DNA from: an uncultured Caulobacterales bacterium
GTDB taxonomy: Bacteria; Pseudomonadota; Alphaproteobacteria; Caulobacterales; Caulobacteraceae
Reading direction: 5' to 3'
NCBI GenBank assembly: GCA_903874895.1
Contig: CAIQUG010000064.1
Coordinates: forward strand, 1-55,231
DNA: 55,231 nucleotides
Position numbers and translations under genes: made by a program. Under the pieces are notes generated by a model. It searched no databases. It was not told where the DNA came from and saw only the letters and a list, made by a program, of their open reading frames with translations. This document shows, piece by piece, positions 40,153 through 47,898 of this stretch; position 1 is the stretch's first letter, and each line of letters begins with the position of its first letter.

Positions 40153-41561
40153 CAGCGGGCCTCGCCGCCCGGACGATCCGGCACCAGGACGCCGGGGTTC
40201 ATCACGCCGGCCGGATCCAGGGCGGCCTTCAGGGTCTGCAGCAGGGTCACCCCGCTGGTGCCCAGCTCCGTGTCCATCCAGTCCCGGCGGACGCGGCCGA
40301 TCCCGTGGTGGTGGGACAGGCTGCCCCCCGCCGCCGCGGTGGCGGCCATGATCCGCTGCCAGGACTCGAAATAGGCCGCCTCCATGTCCCCCTCGGCGTC
40401 GGGGCGGATGGCGAAGGTGAAATAGAGGTTCAGGCCGCTGCGATAGACGTGGCTGGAATGGGCAGAGGCGGCGAGGCAGCCGGGGATTTCCGCCACCGAG
40501 GTGGTGGCTGCGTCATAGACCGCCCCGATCCGGTCCCACGGGGCGGACACCTCAACGGTGTCGGCGACGATGCCGCGATCCAGGATCTGGTCCCAGCCGG
40601 GGACGTGATTGCGGTGGCCGAGCCAGTGCTGGACGATGGTGCCAGGCAGGGGGGGCAGACCCATGCGCTCGGCCAGGGCCGCCACGGCGGCGGACTCCGC
40701 CTCCACCAGGGCTGCGGGACCCTCGTGCACCATGATCACCGTGCAGTCCCGGGCGTCGGCGTGCAGTCGCCCGCTCTCGCGCACGTCGTACTGGCGCATG
40801 ACCGGCGGTCGCCAGCCGGTCTGGACGATTTCCCGCTGGAAGTCGAAGCCCTGCTGCATGGTCTTCGCGGCAAAGGCAGACACGCCTTGCGCCTCGGCCT
40901 TGCGGCGCAGGGACAGGGTGACGCCGGTGATCACCCCCAAAGTGCCTTCGGAGCCCAGCATGATGTGGCGCAGATCCGGACCCGCGGCGGCGCGGGGGCC
41001 CCGGCCGAGGGTCACGAGGTCGCCGGAGGGCAGCACCGCCTCCACCGAATAGACGATGTCCTCGATATTGCCGTAGGCGGTGGAGAACTGTCCGGACGCA
41101 CGGGTGGCGATCCAGCCGCCCACCGTGGACAGGGCGATGGACTGGGGCCAGTGGCCGGTGGTCAGGCCCTGGGCCGCCACGGCCTCTTCCGCCGCGAGAC
41201 CGTTCATGCCGGCGTCGAAGCTCGCGGTCAGGTTCACGGGGTCGATGGCGCGCACCCGGTTCAGGGCTCCCAGGTCGAGCAGCACGGCATCCGGCCCTGC
41301 GATCACGCCGCCGACCACGCCGCTGCCCTGGCCGAAGGGGATCAGCGGGATCCTGTTCGCCACGCAATGGCGCACCGTGGCCTGCACATCCGCCACCGAG
41401 GCCGGGCGGACGACGCAGGCCGGCATGGGGGCGCCGCGTCCCTGCCGGTCCCGCAGGTTCGAGACCATCCAGTAGTCGTGCCGGCGGGCCGTCCGCGCGT
41501 CGTCGGAGGTCAGTACGCGGTCGGGACCCAGGGCCCGGATCAGGTCTTCGGCAACGGTCAT
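40152..41561 (-). CDS. FAD-linked oxidase (glycolate oxidase/alkyl-DHAP synthase-like)
   Basis: This 469-residue VAO-fold flavoprotein has the N-terminal FAD-binding domain signature CVVRPASVADVQATVRHC, IPLIPFGQGSGVVGGV, LTTGHWPQSIALSTVGGWIA, and the later MLGSEGTLGVITGVTLSL. The C-terminal cap contains FTFAIRPDAEGDMEAAY and HHHGIGRVRRDWM, the latter a histidine-rich stretch shared by D-lactate/glycolate dehydrogenases and alkyl-dihydroxyacetonephosphate synthases. It overlaps glpD on one side and the FGGY kinase on the other by 4 bp each. The tight coupling suggests oxidation of a glycerol-derived hydroxyacid or of an ether-lipid precursor. The long upstream frame into glpD is not the start; ATG 41561 is. 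Confidence 0.92.
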   Translation of the reverse strand: MTVAEDLIRALGPDRVLTSDDARTARRHDYWMVSNLRDRQGRGAPMPACVVRPASVADVQATVRHCVANRIPLIPFGQGSGVVGGVIAGPDAVLLDLGALNRVRAIDPVNLTASFDAGMNGLAAEEAVAAQGLTTGHWPQSIALSTVGGWIATRASGQFSTAYGNIEDIVYSVEAVLPSGDLVTLGRGPRAAAGPDLRHIMLGSEGTLGVITGVTLSLRRKAEAQGVSAFAAKTMQQGFDFQREIVQTGWRPPVMRQYDVRESGRLHADARDCTVIMVHEGPAALVEAESAAVAALAERMGLPPLPGTIVQHWLGHRNHVPGWDQILDRGIVADTVEVSAPWDRIGAVYDAATTSVAEIPGCLAASAHSSHVYRSGLNLYFTFAIRPDAEGDMEAAYFESWQRIMAATAAAGGSLSHHHGIGRVRRDWMDTELGTSGVTLLQTLKAALDPAGVMNPGVLVPDRPGGEAR

Positions 41562-43177
41562 GCAGTCTCCATGGCGGTCATCAGCGCGGCCCGGCGGGCG
41601 ACGCAGCCCGCGATCTCCCGGGCAATCTCGGCCTGCGACCAGCCCAGCAGGGGGGCCATGGCCTCGGCGGCGGGGGCCAGGGCGGCGACGCCGCCGTCGG
41701 CGTCGAACCAGGCCCGGGCGCTGCGGCGCACCCAATAGTCCTCCAGCGTCACGGCCCCTTCGCGGAGCACCGCATGGCGGGCCTCCACCGCCGGTCCGCC
41801 CCCGGCGGCGGCGATCTCCGGCGCGTCGGCCCCATAGAGGCCTACAAGCCGGTCCCCATCGGGGCCACAGGCGGCGCGGGCCGCGGTCACGACCACATCG
41901 CCCCCTTGCAGGGGCGTGTCCGCCGTGCGCGACGGGGTCGGGGCCCGCCCGAGGGTCTCCTCGGCCATGTCCACGATCCGTTCTGCCATGCGCCGATAGG
42001 CGGTCAGCTTGCCACCGGCAATGGACAGGATGCCCCCGGGGCCGGTCCAGACCTCGTCCTTGCGGGAGATTTCCGACGCCGACTTGCCCTCCTGCGCCAC
42101 CAGGGGACGCAGACCGGACCAGGCGGACACCAGGTCCTGCGGCTTCAGGGGCGGGACGTCGAAGCGGGCATTGGTGGCGGCCAGCAGATAGTCCACGTCC
42201 GCCCCGGTGATCTCCGGCCAGTGCTCCGCCGTCGGATGGAAGGTGTCGGTGGTGCCGATATAGGTGACGTCGCCCTTGGGCACGGCGAACACACTGCGGC
42301 GGTCGGCAGCCGGATAGATGATCGTCCGCGCCACCGGCAGACGGGACCGGGGCGTCACGAGGTGCACGCCCTTGGTCAGGCTGAGGCGGGTCGGCGCGGC
42401 CGAGGCCTCCAGCCCGCGCAGGGCATCGACCCATGGGCCGGCGGCGTTGATGATCACCCGGGCCCGGACCGTGGCGCGAGGCGTGCGGTCCTTGAGCCCG
42501 TCGCCCACCACGACGCCCGTGGCCCGACCATCCTCGACGATCACCTCCACCACCGGCGCGTAGTTCAGGGCCTCGGCTCCGTCGGCTGTGGCGGAGCGGA
42601 TGTTGGCCAGGGTCAGGCGGGCGTCGTCCGTCAGGTATTCCGGATAGACCACCGCCCCGAACAGGTCATCGCGCCTCAGAGCCGGTTCGTGGGCCTCGAG
42701 ATCGGCCCGGGACCAGACCTCATGCCGCCGGTCCTTCGGCACCGAACCGAGCTTTTCGAACGCCCACATGCCCGCGCGCAGCTTGGCGATCACGGCCGCG
42801 TTCTTGGCCGGGATGACAAAGGGCGTCTGGCGCGTGAGGTGCGGGGCGATGTGCTCCACCGCCTTGCGTTCCGTGGCCGCCTCGCCCACGAGGCCGAGGT
42901 CTCCCTGGGCCATGTAGCGCAGGCCCCCGTGGATCATCTTCGACGATCGGCTGGAGGCGCCGGAGGCGAAGTCACCCGCTTCCACCAGGGCAACGCTCAG
43001 GCCGCGCTGGGCTGCATCCCGGGCCACACCGGCACCGGTGACGCCGCCGCCGATCACGAGCAGGTCGAAGGTCTGCCCCTCCAGCCGGGCAAACAGGTCG
43101 TCACGTCGTCTCAGGTCCAACTGGGTGTCCGTTCCGCTATCCGCCTTCGTCCGGGTCGGACGGCGAAGGCTTGTCAT
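41558..43177 (-). CDS. glpD: Glycerol-3-phosphate dehydrogenase/oxidase
   Basis: This is a 539-residue membrane-associated flavoenzyme oxidising sn-glycerol-3-phosphate to DHAP with electrons to quinone. The FAD site is FDLLVIGGGVTGAGVARDAA near residue 30, followed by the GlpD signature FASGASSRSSKMIHGGLRYM. Other landmarks are VINAAGPWVDALRG, GDVTYIGTTDTFHP, and the arginine in SAWSGLRPLV. A C-terminal helical domain (about 400-539) is present, as in GlpD. The ATG at 43177 is preferred; the open frame beyond it lacks coding character. It leads the glpD/FAD-oxidase/FGGY-kinase operon and faces a hybrid histidine kinase across 164 bp. Confidence 0.94.
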   Translation of the reverse strand: MTSLRRPTRTKADSGTDTQLDLRRRDDLFARLEGQTFDLLVIGGGVTGAGVARDAAQRGLSVALVEAGDFASGASSRSSKMIHGGLRYMAQGDLGLVGEAATERKAVEHIAPHLTRQTPFVIPAKNAAVIAKLRAGMWAFEKLGSVPKDRRHEVWSRADLEAHEPALRRDDLFGAVVYPEYLTDDARLTLANIRSATADGAEALNYAPVVEVIVEDGRATGVVVGDGLKDRTPRATVRARVIINAAGPWVDALRGLEASAAPTRLSLTKGVHLVTPRSRLPVARTIIYPAADRRSVFAVPKGDVTYIGTTDTFHPTAEHWPEITGADVDYLLAATNARFDVPPLKPQDLVSAWSGLRPLVAQEGKSASEISRKDEVWTGPGGILSIAGGKLTAYRRMAERIVDMAEETLGRAPTPSRTADTPLQGGDVVVTAARAACGPDGDRLVGLYGADAPEIAAAGGGPAVEARHAVLREGAVTLEDYWVRRSARAWFDADGGVAALAPAAEAMAPLLGWSQAEIAREIAGCVARRAALMTAMETA

Positions 43178-43341
43178 GAACCGGTACTTCACCCGAAATC
43201 GTCGACAGCGTCGATGGGAATTGAGCAGACACCGGGATCTTGTCCCTGAATGGGCGGACCTGGCCCGTCTGCCCGGGAATATCAACCGATTGTTTAGGCG
43301 GATAGGCAAGGGTCGGGATCACTGAACCGCGAGTCCGGCCG

Positions 43342-45939
43342 ATGCCAGGCAAGGCCGTTCAAAACCAACGGGCCCCGCTGTTGATGACCGAAACTGCCCC
43401 CAAGCGGATCCTGAACCTTCTCCGGCAGCGGATCGACGCCGCCGCCGGACTGAAGTCCTCCAGTCTGCTCTACGCCTCCATCGTGTTTGTCGCGGCCCTG
43501 CCGGTCGTGGGTCCGTCCCTCGCCGGGGCGTGGCTGGCGGGCATGGCTGTCCTGCACCTCGTGGAAAAGGGAATCGGCGGAGGCCCGCGCGGGGACAGCG
43601 ACGACCGAACCCGGACGATCGCCGCATGGCTGATCAATCTCGGTTTTTCCCTTGCCGCCAGTGATCTGCTGTACTTCTACACCGGGCCGCCCCAGACGTT
43701 CGGAGTCACCCTGCTGGGCGTGCTGATGTTCCGTACCCTGGTCCAGGACTATGCCCGACCGCGGCGCCTGCTGGTCAATTTGATCCCGCCGCTTGCCCTG
43801 CTGGCCCTGATCCAGGTCGGTGCCGGCCTGACGCAGGTGGGCCGCGGCACCCCGTGGATGGTATTGCCGACCCTGTCGAGCGGGGCCCTCGTGCTCTGGG
43901 TTCTGCGCTCGCTGTTCCTCGACCTGCATGGGAACCTCCTGAGCGTCCGTCGTGAGGCGACCCGGGCCGACCACTCGGAGAAGACCGTCGCCACCAGCGC
44001 GAAACTCACGGAACTGGCGGAGGAACTGGCGGGGGTCAGCCATTGGCGGTTCGATACCGCGCGTCAGGTCTTCACCCTGGGTCGCGGTGCGGCACGGATT
44101 CTCGGCATGCCCTCCGACGTGGAGGAGATGACCCAGGACGAGCTGTTCGCCATCTACGCGCCGGAGGACCGCGACCGGGTGCGTCGGGCGGTGCAGGACG
44201 CCATTGCGGAAGTGCGCCCCTACAGCACCGAGGCCGCGATCCTGATGCCTGACGGCGAGCGGCGGTATGTCGCCACCAATGGCGCCTTCCAGCGGGATGT
44301 CCGCGGCCACGTGGTCACGGTGTTCGGCATGATCATGGACGTCACCGACGCCCGCCGCCGCGAGCAGGCGCTTCAGGAGAGCGAGGCCCGCTTCCGGATG
44401 ATCGCCGACCACGGAACCGACGTGGTCGTCTGGCTCAGCAGCGCTGGCCTGATCCACTATGTATCCCCCTCCGTGCGCGCCTACGGCTACGAGGAGGCGG
44501 ATCTGATCGGCCGCACCACCACCGATTTCGTCCATCCCGAGGACATGCAGCGGGCGACGGAAATCCTGCGCGACCTGTTCGCAGGCACCACGGTGGACAA
44601 GGACGTTCGCCGCGAATACCGGGTCCGGGGCCGCGACGGGGCGTATCACTGGCTCGAGGGCAATCCGACCTTGGTACGCGATCCCCTGACGGGCGAGCGC
44701 AGCTGCATCACCAGCTATCGGGACGTGACGGCCCGGCGGGTGCTGGAGGACGACCTGATCGACGCCAAGGTCCGCGCCGAGGCTGCGGCGGAGGCCAAGT
44801 CCGAATTCCTCACCAACATGAGCCACGAGATCCGGACGCCACTCACGGCGATCATCGGCTTTGCCAGTCTTCTGCAGCGGCTCGAGGCACTGCCCGACCA
44901 GGCGCGCACCTATGTCGCCCGCATCGCCTCCAGCGGCGACACGCTCCTGTCCCTGGTCAACGACATCCTCGACTTCGCACGCATGGAAGCCAGCGAGATC
45001 CAGCTCCGCCCGGCCCCGTTCAACCTGGCGGCAGAGCTTCAGGACACCCTGTCCATGTTTACGGAGATCGCTGCAAACCGCGGGCTGTCCCTTGAGCTGG
45101 AGGTTCATGCCCCGGAGCACCAGCAGCCCGTCGCCGATTGGGGCCGGTTGCGACAGGTGGTCGTCAATCTGATCAGCAATGCCCTGAAGTTCACGGACCG
45201 GGGCGGGGTCACCGTCATTGCCGCGTTCGATCCGGAGGCAGAGCTTCTGACGGTGGCGGTCCGCGATACGGGCCTGGGCATTCCGGCGGACAAGCTGGGT
45301 CTGCTGTTCCAGCGGTTCTCGCAACTGGACGGCTCCTCGAACCGACGCCATGGCGGAACCGGCCTGGGCCTGTCCATCTGCGCCAAGCTGGTGGGGGCCA
45401 TGGGGGGGCGCATCTCGGTGGACTCGTCCTTCGGGCGGGGCTCGACCTTCCGGTTCCAGGTCCCCGCGGCAGCCAAGGCCATCGCCTGCCGCGATCCCGC
45501 GGTGGAGCGGCGCACGAGCCTGCGGCTGACCGGCCGCCAGATCCTGGTGGTGGACGACGTGGCCGTGAACCGGGAACTGATCCGCACCATGCTGGAGGCG
45601 ACCGGTCAGTCCGTGATCGTCGCCGAAGGCGGGCAGCAGGCCGTGACCCTTGCCGGGCAGCAGACCTTCGACCTGGTCTTCATGGACCTGCAGATGCCGG
45701 GCACCGACGGCTATCAGGCGGCGCGCCAGATCCGCCGGCAGGGCGGGCCCAATGCGGACACGCCGATAATCGCGCTGAGTGCCAATGTCCTGCCGGAGCA
45801 CCGGGACGCCACGGCCCGGGCCGGCATGAACGGTCATATCGCCAAGCCCATTGCGCCGGCGGACCTGCTGCTGGCGGTGGACCAGTGGTCAAACGTCCGT
45901 CTCGATCCCGGGTCCGCGCCCCAGAGCGCCTACGCCTGA
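43342..45939 (+). CDS. Membrane hybrid sensor histidine kinase with two PAS domains and receiver
   Basis: This 865-residue sensor has about six membrane helices in residues 30-200 (SSLLYASIVFVAALPVVG onward). PAS domain 1 is at about 230-345 (ITHWRF-type opening GVSHWRFDTARQVF, PAC end VFGMIMDVTDARRRE) and PAS domain 2 at about 350-470 (FRMIADHGTDVVVWLSSAGL). HisKA follows with phospho-acceptor His495 (NMSHEIRTPLTAIIG), then a HATPase domain (LISNALKFT, VRDTGLGIP, GGTGLGLSICAKLV). The C-terminal receiver has Asp782 (DLVFMDLQMPGTDG) and a lysine in HIAKPIAP. The start could be ATG 43342 or 43384. Its partner output regulator is not adjacent. Whether it controls the divergent glpD operon is only a positional suggestion. 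Confidence 0.95.
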   Translation: MPGKAVQNQRAPLLMTETAPKRILNLLRQRIDAAAGLKSSSLLYASIVFVAALPVVGPSLAGAWLAGMAVLHLVEKGIGGGPRGDSDDRTRTIAAWLINLGFSLAASDLLYFYTGPPQTFGVTLLGVLMFRTLVQDYARPRRLLVNLIPPLALLALIQVGAGLTQVGRGTPWMVLPTLSSGALVLWVLRSLFLDLHGNLLSVRREATRADHSEKTVATSAKLTELAEELAGVSHWRFDTARQVFTLGRGAARILGMPSDVEEMTQDELFAIYAPEDRDRVRRAVQDAIAEVRPYSTEAAILMPDGERRYVATNGAFQRDVRGHVVTVFGMIMDVTDARRREQALQESEARFRMIADHGTDVVVWLSSAGLIHYVSPSVRAYGYEEADLIGRTTTDFVHPEDMQRATEILRDLFAGTTVDKDVRREYRVRGRDGAYHWLEGNPTLVRDPLTGERSCITSYRDVTARRVLEDDLIDAKVRAEAAAEAKSEFLTNMSHEIRTPLTAIIGFASLLQRLEALPDQARTYVARIASSGDTLLSLVNDILDFARMEASEIQLRPAPFNLAAELQDTLSMFTEIAANRGLSLELEVHAPEHQQPVADWGRLRQVVVNLISNALKFTDRGGVTVIAAFDPEAELLTVAVRDTGLGIPADKLGLLFQRFSQLDGSSNRRHGGTGLGLSICAKLVGAMGGRISVDSSFGRGSTFRFQVPAAAKAIACRDPAVERRTSLRLTGRQILVVDDVAVNRELIRTMLEATGQSVIVAEGGQQAVTLAGQQTFDLVFMDLQMPGTDGYQAARQIRRQGGPNADTPIIALSANVLPEHRDATARAGMNGHIAKPIAPADLLLAVDQWSNVRLDPGSAPQSAYA

Positions 45940-45969
45940 GACCCCGCCGGTCCGGTGGGAATCTCCGGA

Positions 45970-46284
45970 TCAGGCGGCGCGGGTATCCCGACGGACGGCG
46001 GCCTGGCCAACGGTGTCCGCTGTCTGCGCCGTGACCGTCAGGGGCGGGTGGCGCGCCTCGATCCCGGCCAGCCAGGCGCTGACCTCGGCTTCCGTGACAC
46101 GGAACGGATCGCTGCGCCGGGTCAGTCGCGCCCACAGGGGGCGGGACCGGCGGGCAATGGCCACCGGCGCCCGGTCGGTGATGTCCCGGGACAACCCCTC
46201 GACGAGCCTGCGGGCGGCAGCGGCGGCCTCTGCCCGGCGGACGGCGTCGGCTGGTCCGGCGGGACCTGTCTTGGTTCGGTTCAT
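45970..46284 (-). CDS. Small uncharacterised protein coupled to the proteasome-like gene
   Basis: This is a 104-residue protein with no recognised family. It is arginine- and alanine-rich and basic, with a helical first half (ADAVRRAEAAAAARRLVEGL) followed by SRPLWARLTRRSDPFRVTEA and EVSAWLAGIEARHPPLTV. It has no signal peptide or membrane segment. Its ATG overlaps the stop of the proteasome-like gene by 4 bp (ATGA), so translation is almost certainly coupled, arguing that the two proteins act together in defined ratio. It could be an adaptor, inhibitor or substrate-delivery subunit; none of these is shown by the sequence. Confidence 0.75.
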   Translation of the reverse strand: MNRTKTGPAGPADAVRRAEAAAAARRLVEGLSRDITDRAPVAIARRSRPLWARLTRRSDPFRVTEAEVSAWLAGIEARHPPLTVTAQTADTVGQAAVRRDTRAA

Positions 46285-47555
46285 GTGCGCACCCCATCCT
46301 TCAGCCAGTAGTAGCGGCCCCGTTCCATCGCCAGGACCCAGATCGGCCGGGCCACGCTGGGTTCGGCGAGCAGTTCGTGCTCCAGCACGGTCAGCTCCAT
46401 CAGCTTGAGGGCGTGGGACGACAGAACATCGGCATTGGCGGAGTCCAGCGCCGGCCAGAGCGTCTCGAACACTTCGCTGGACCGCTGCTCCCGGGCCGTG
46501 TTCAGCCCGAGCGCCGTGGCCTCCCGCGCCACATCGGCCAGCTGTTCGCTGACCTGCTGGGCCAGCTTCTTGTTGGTTTCCCCGATGTTGCTGACGATCG
46601 CGTCGAAGGTCCGCAGCAGATAGTCCATGGTCACGTGGCGCAGCGTCATCTCGTATTCCGGCAGCGCACCGTAGACAAAGCCGCGGATCAGCTGGTCCTG
46701 GGCATAGGAATGGAAGATCACCGGGTCGCTGTTGGGCCGCGGCCGCCGCGGCGCGTAGCGGCGGGTCTTCAGGAGCCCGCCGAAAGCCCCGATGAAGCGG
46801 AAACTGTAAAGGGCCGGCAGGGCCTGGCCCGCGCCGAACCCCGTCAGCACCAGGCCGGTATAGAGCGACGAGTCCGGCAGCCATTCCACCACCAGGGACT
46901 CCACCGCCAGACGCAGCAGGGGCGGGATCACCGCCTCCGGCAGGGCCACGCCCTGCAGCTTGCGGCCAAGCGCTGTGGAAACGGCGGATGACAGATTGCG
47001 CGCGACGAGGCTGGTCAGCCGGGGGCTGGCCTCCGCCCGCGCCCGGGGCACGGGCTCCGGATCGCCGCCATAGGGCAGCACGGGTTCGAACAGGACCTCT
47101 TCCTCGAGGTATTTCAGCGCCTTGAAGGCGGTGGTCTCGGCGATCGGTTGTCCCGGAGTCCATCCTGCCGCCAGCGTCCACAGCAGGTAGTCGTGAATAA
47201 AGTCATCAATGTAGCTGTTGAAATTGTCGACCTCGTAACTGAGGTCGATGCCCACGTCAGTGTGCTGTTCGATGTTGGCGAGGTAGTCGTTCAGTTTCGC
47301 AAAATAGTCGTCCAGGCTCAGGAGTTCCGGGCCGCAATAGTCGCTGAACTGCCCGAGAACGGTCCGCCAGGGCAGTCCGCAATAGGAACCGCCCCCATAG
47401 ACCATGGCGGCGATGGGACCTTTCTCATTGATCAGAAAGATTTTTTCGATACCTGACTGGGAAAAGCGGCCCCGGTCGGGTGCTGAGATGGTCACGGCGC
47501 TGTCGGCCCCCATGACCACAGCCTCCAGATTCATCAGCAGAACTTCGCTGGTCAA
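46281..47555 (-). CDS. Uncharacterised protein with a proteasome-like Ntn-hydrolase N-terminus
   Basis: This is a 424-residue protein without an assigned function. The first 60 residues look like a proteasome beta subunit or HslV: Thr2 directly after the initiator, an aspartate 16 residues later (NLEAVVMGADSAVT), then GIEKIFLINEKGPIAAMVYG, where a lysine followed by a hydrophobic strand and a glycine turn matches the Lys33/Gly47 region. Removal of Met1 would leave Thr as the N-terminal nucleophile. Residues 100-424 are mostly helical, extending well beyond HslV, with a coiled-coil-like stretch near 330-365. The TTG start has AGGGGGT upstream; an ATG at codon 8 would delete the threonine. The small gene at 45970 overlaps its stop. 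Confidence 0.7.
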   Translation of the reverse strand: MTSEVLLMNLEAVVMGADSAVTISAPDRGRFSQSGIEKIFLINEKGPIAAMVYGGGSYCGLPWRTVLGQFSDYCGPELLSLDDYFAKLNDYLANIEQHTDVGIDLSYEVDNFNSYIDDFIHDYLLWTLAAGWTPGQPIAETTAFKALKYLEEEVLFEPVLPYGGDPEPVPRARAEASPRLTSLVARNLSSAVSTALGRKLQGVALPEAVIPPLLRLAVESLVVEWLPDSSLYTGLVLTGFGAGQALPALYSFRFIGAFGGLLKTRRYAPRRPRPNSDPVIFHSYAQDQLIRGFVYGALPEYEMTLRHVTMDYLLRTFDAIVSNIGETNKKLAQQVSEQLADVAREATALGLNTAREQRSSEVFETLWPALDSANADVLSSHALKLMELTVLEHELLAEPSVARPIWVLAMERGRYYWLKDGVRT

Positions 47556-47898
47556 GTGGCACCCCCTCGCGGGCGACGCCGCACCCTCAAATTCTTAACC
47601 GAATTCCGGATCAGCGCAACAGGAGCGCCCGCGGTCGGATCAACCAGCGGGGGAGTTGCCGGGGCTGGCGGCGGTGGGTGCCGAGGTCGTTTCTCCTTGA
47701 CGGCAAGGGAACGGACCCGCGAGGTTTCACCTCTCGGGAGAAGCCCCCGAGTGAGGCGGCGGCAAAAATACTATCCCAGATCGTATTTCGCCCTCAGGCT
47801 GGCGCCGGAACGGGGATGTTCCTCCCGTTGTCAGCATTGACGCCCCGGGGCCGGTCCATGTTAATCATCCGGTTGAACGCTCATTCAATCGGGGTGAA
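47556..47898. other. Divergent spacer between proteasome-like pair and bet operon
   Basis: This 343-bp gap has no convincing gene. It holds a hairpin at 47716-47738 (CCCG-C-GAGGT, loop TTC, ACCTC-T-CGGG, one mismatch) not followed by a T-run, and an AT-richer stretch near 47765-47790. A dyad at 47873-47888 before the BetI-BetB start is listed separately. The promoters for both divergent operons must lie here. I could not match the hairpin to a known riboswitch or small RNA. Confidence 0.5.
47873..47888 (+). promoter_or_regulatory. Candidate BetI operator (dyad TTGAA-N6-TTCAA)
   Basis: TTGAACGCTCATTCAA is an inverted repeat with 5-bp perfect arms that ends 10 bp before the BetI-BetB start codon, so it borders the ribosome-binding site. 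Its left half TTGAACG and right half TTCAAT resemble the BetI operator pattern I recall (ATTGAACGTTCAAT). Autorepression by the fused BetI domain, relieved by choline, is inferred. Confidence 0.55.

Noticed and set aside
40152-42434. 760-residue continuous frame that would fuse extra N-terminal sequence to the FAD oxidase
   Set aside because: The extra 290 residues are Arg/Gly/Pro-rich shadow of glpD; the oxidase has its own ATG in an ATGA overlap at 41561.
43294-45837. 847-residue open frame antisense to the hybrid kinase
   Set aside because: The + strand frame has complete HisKA, HATPase and receiver motifs; the antisense frame has none.
47640-47800. Possible riboswitch upstream of the bet operon
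   Set aside because: A hairpin is present, but I found no match to the conserved cores of known riboswitch classes, so it is reported only as an unassigned hairpin.
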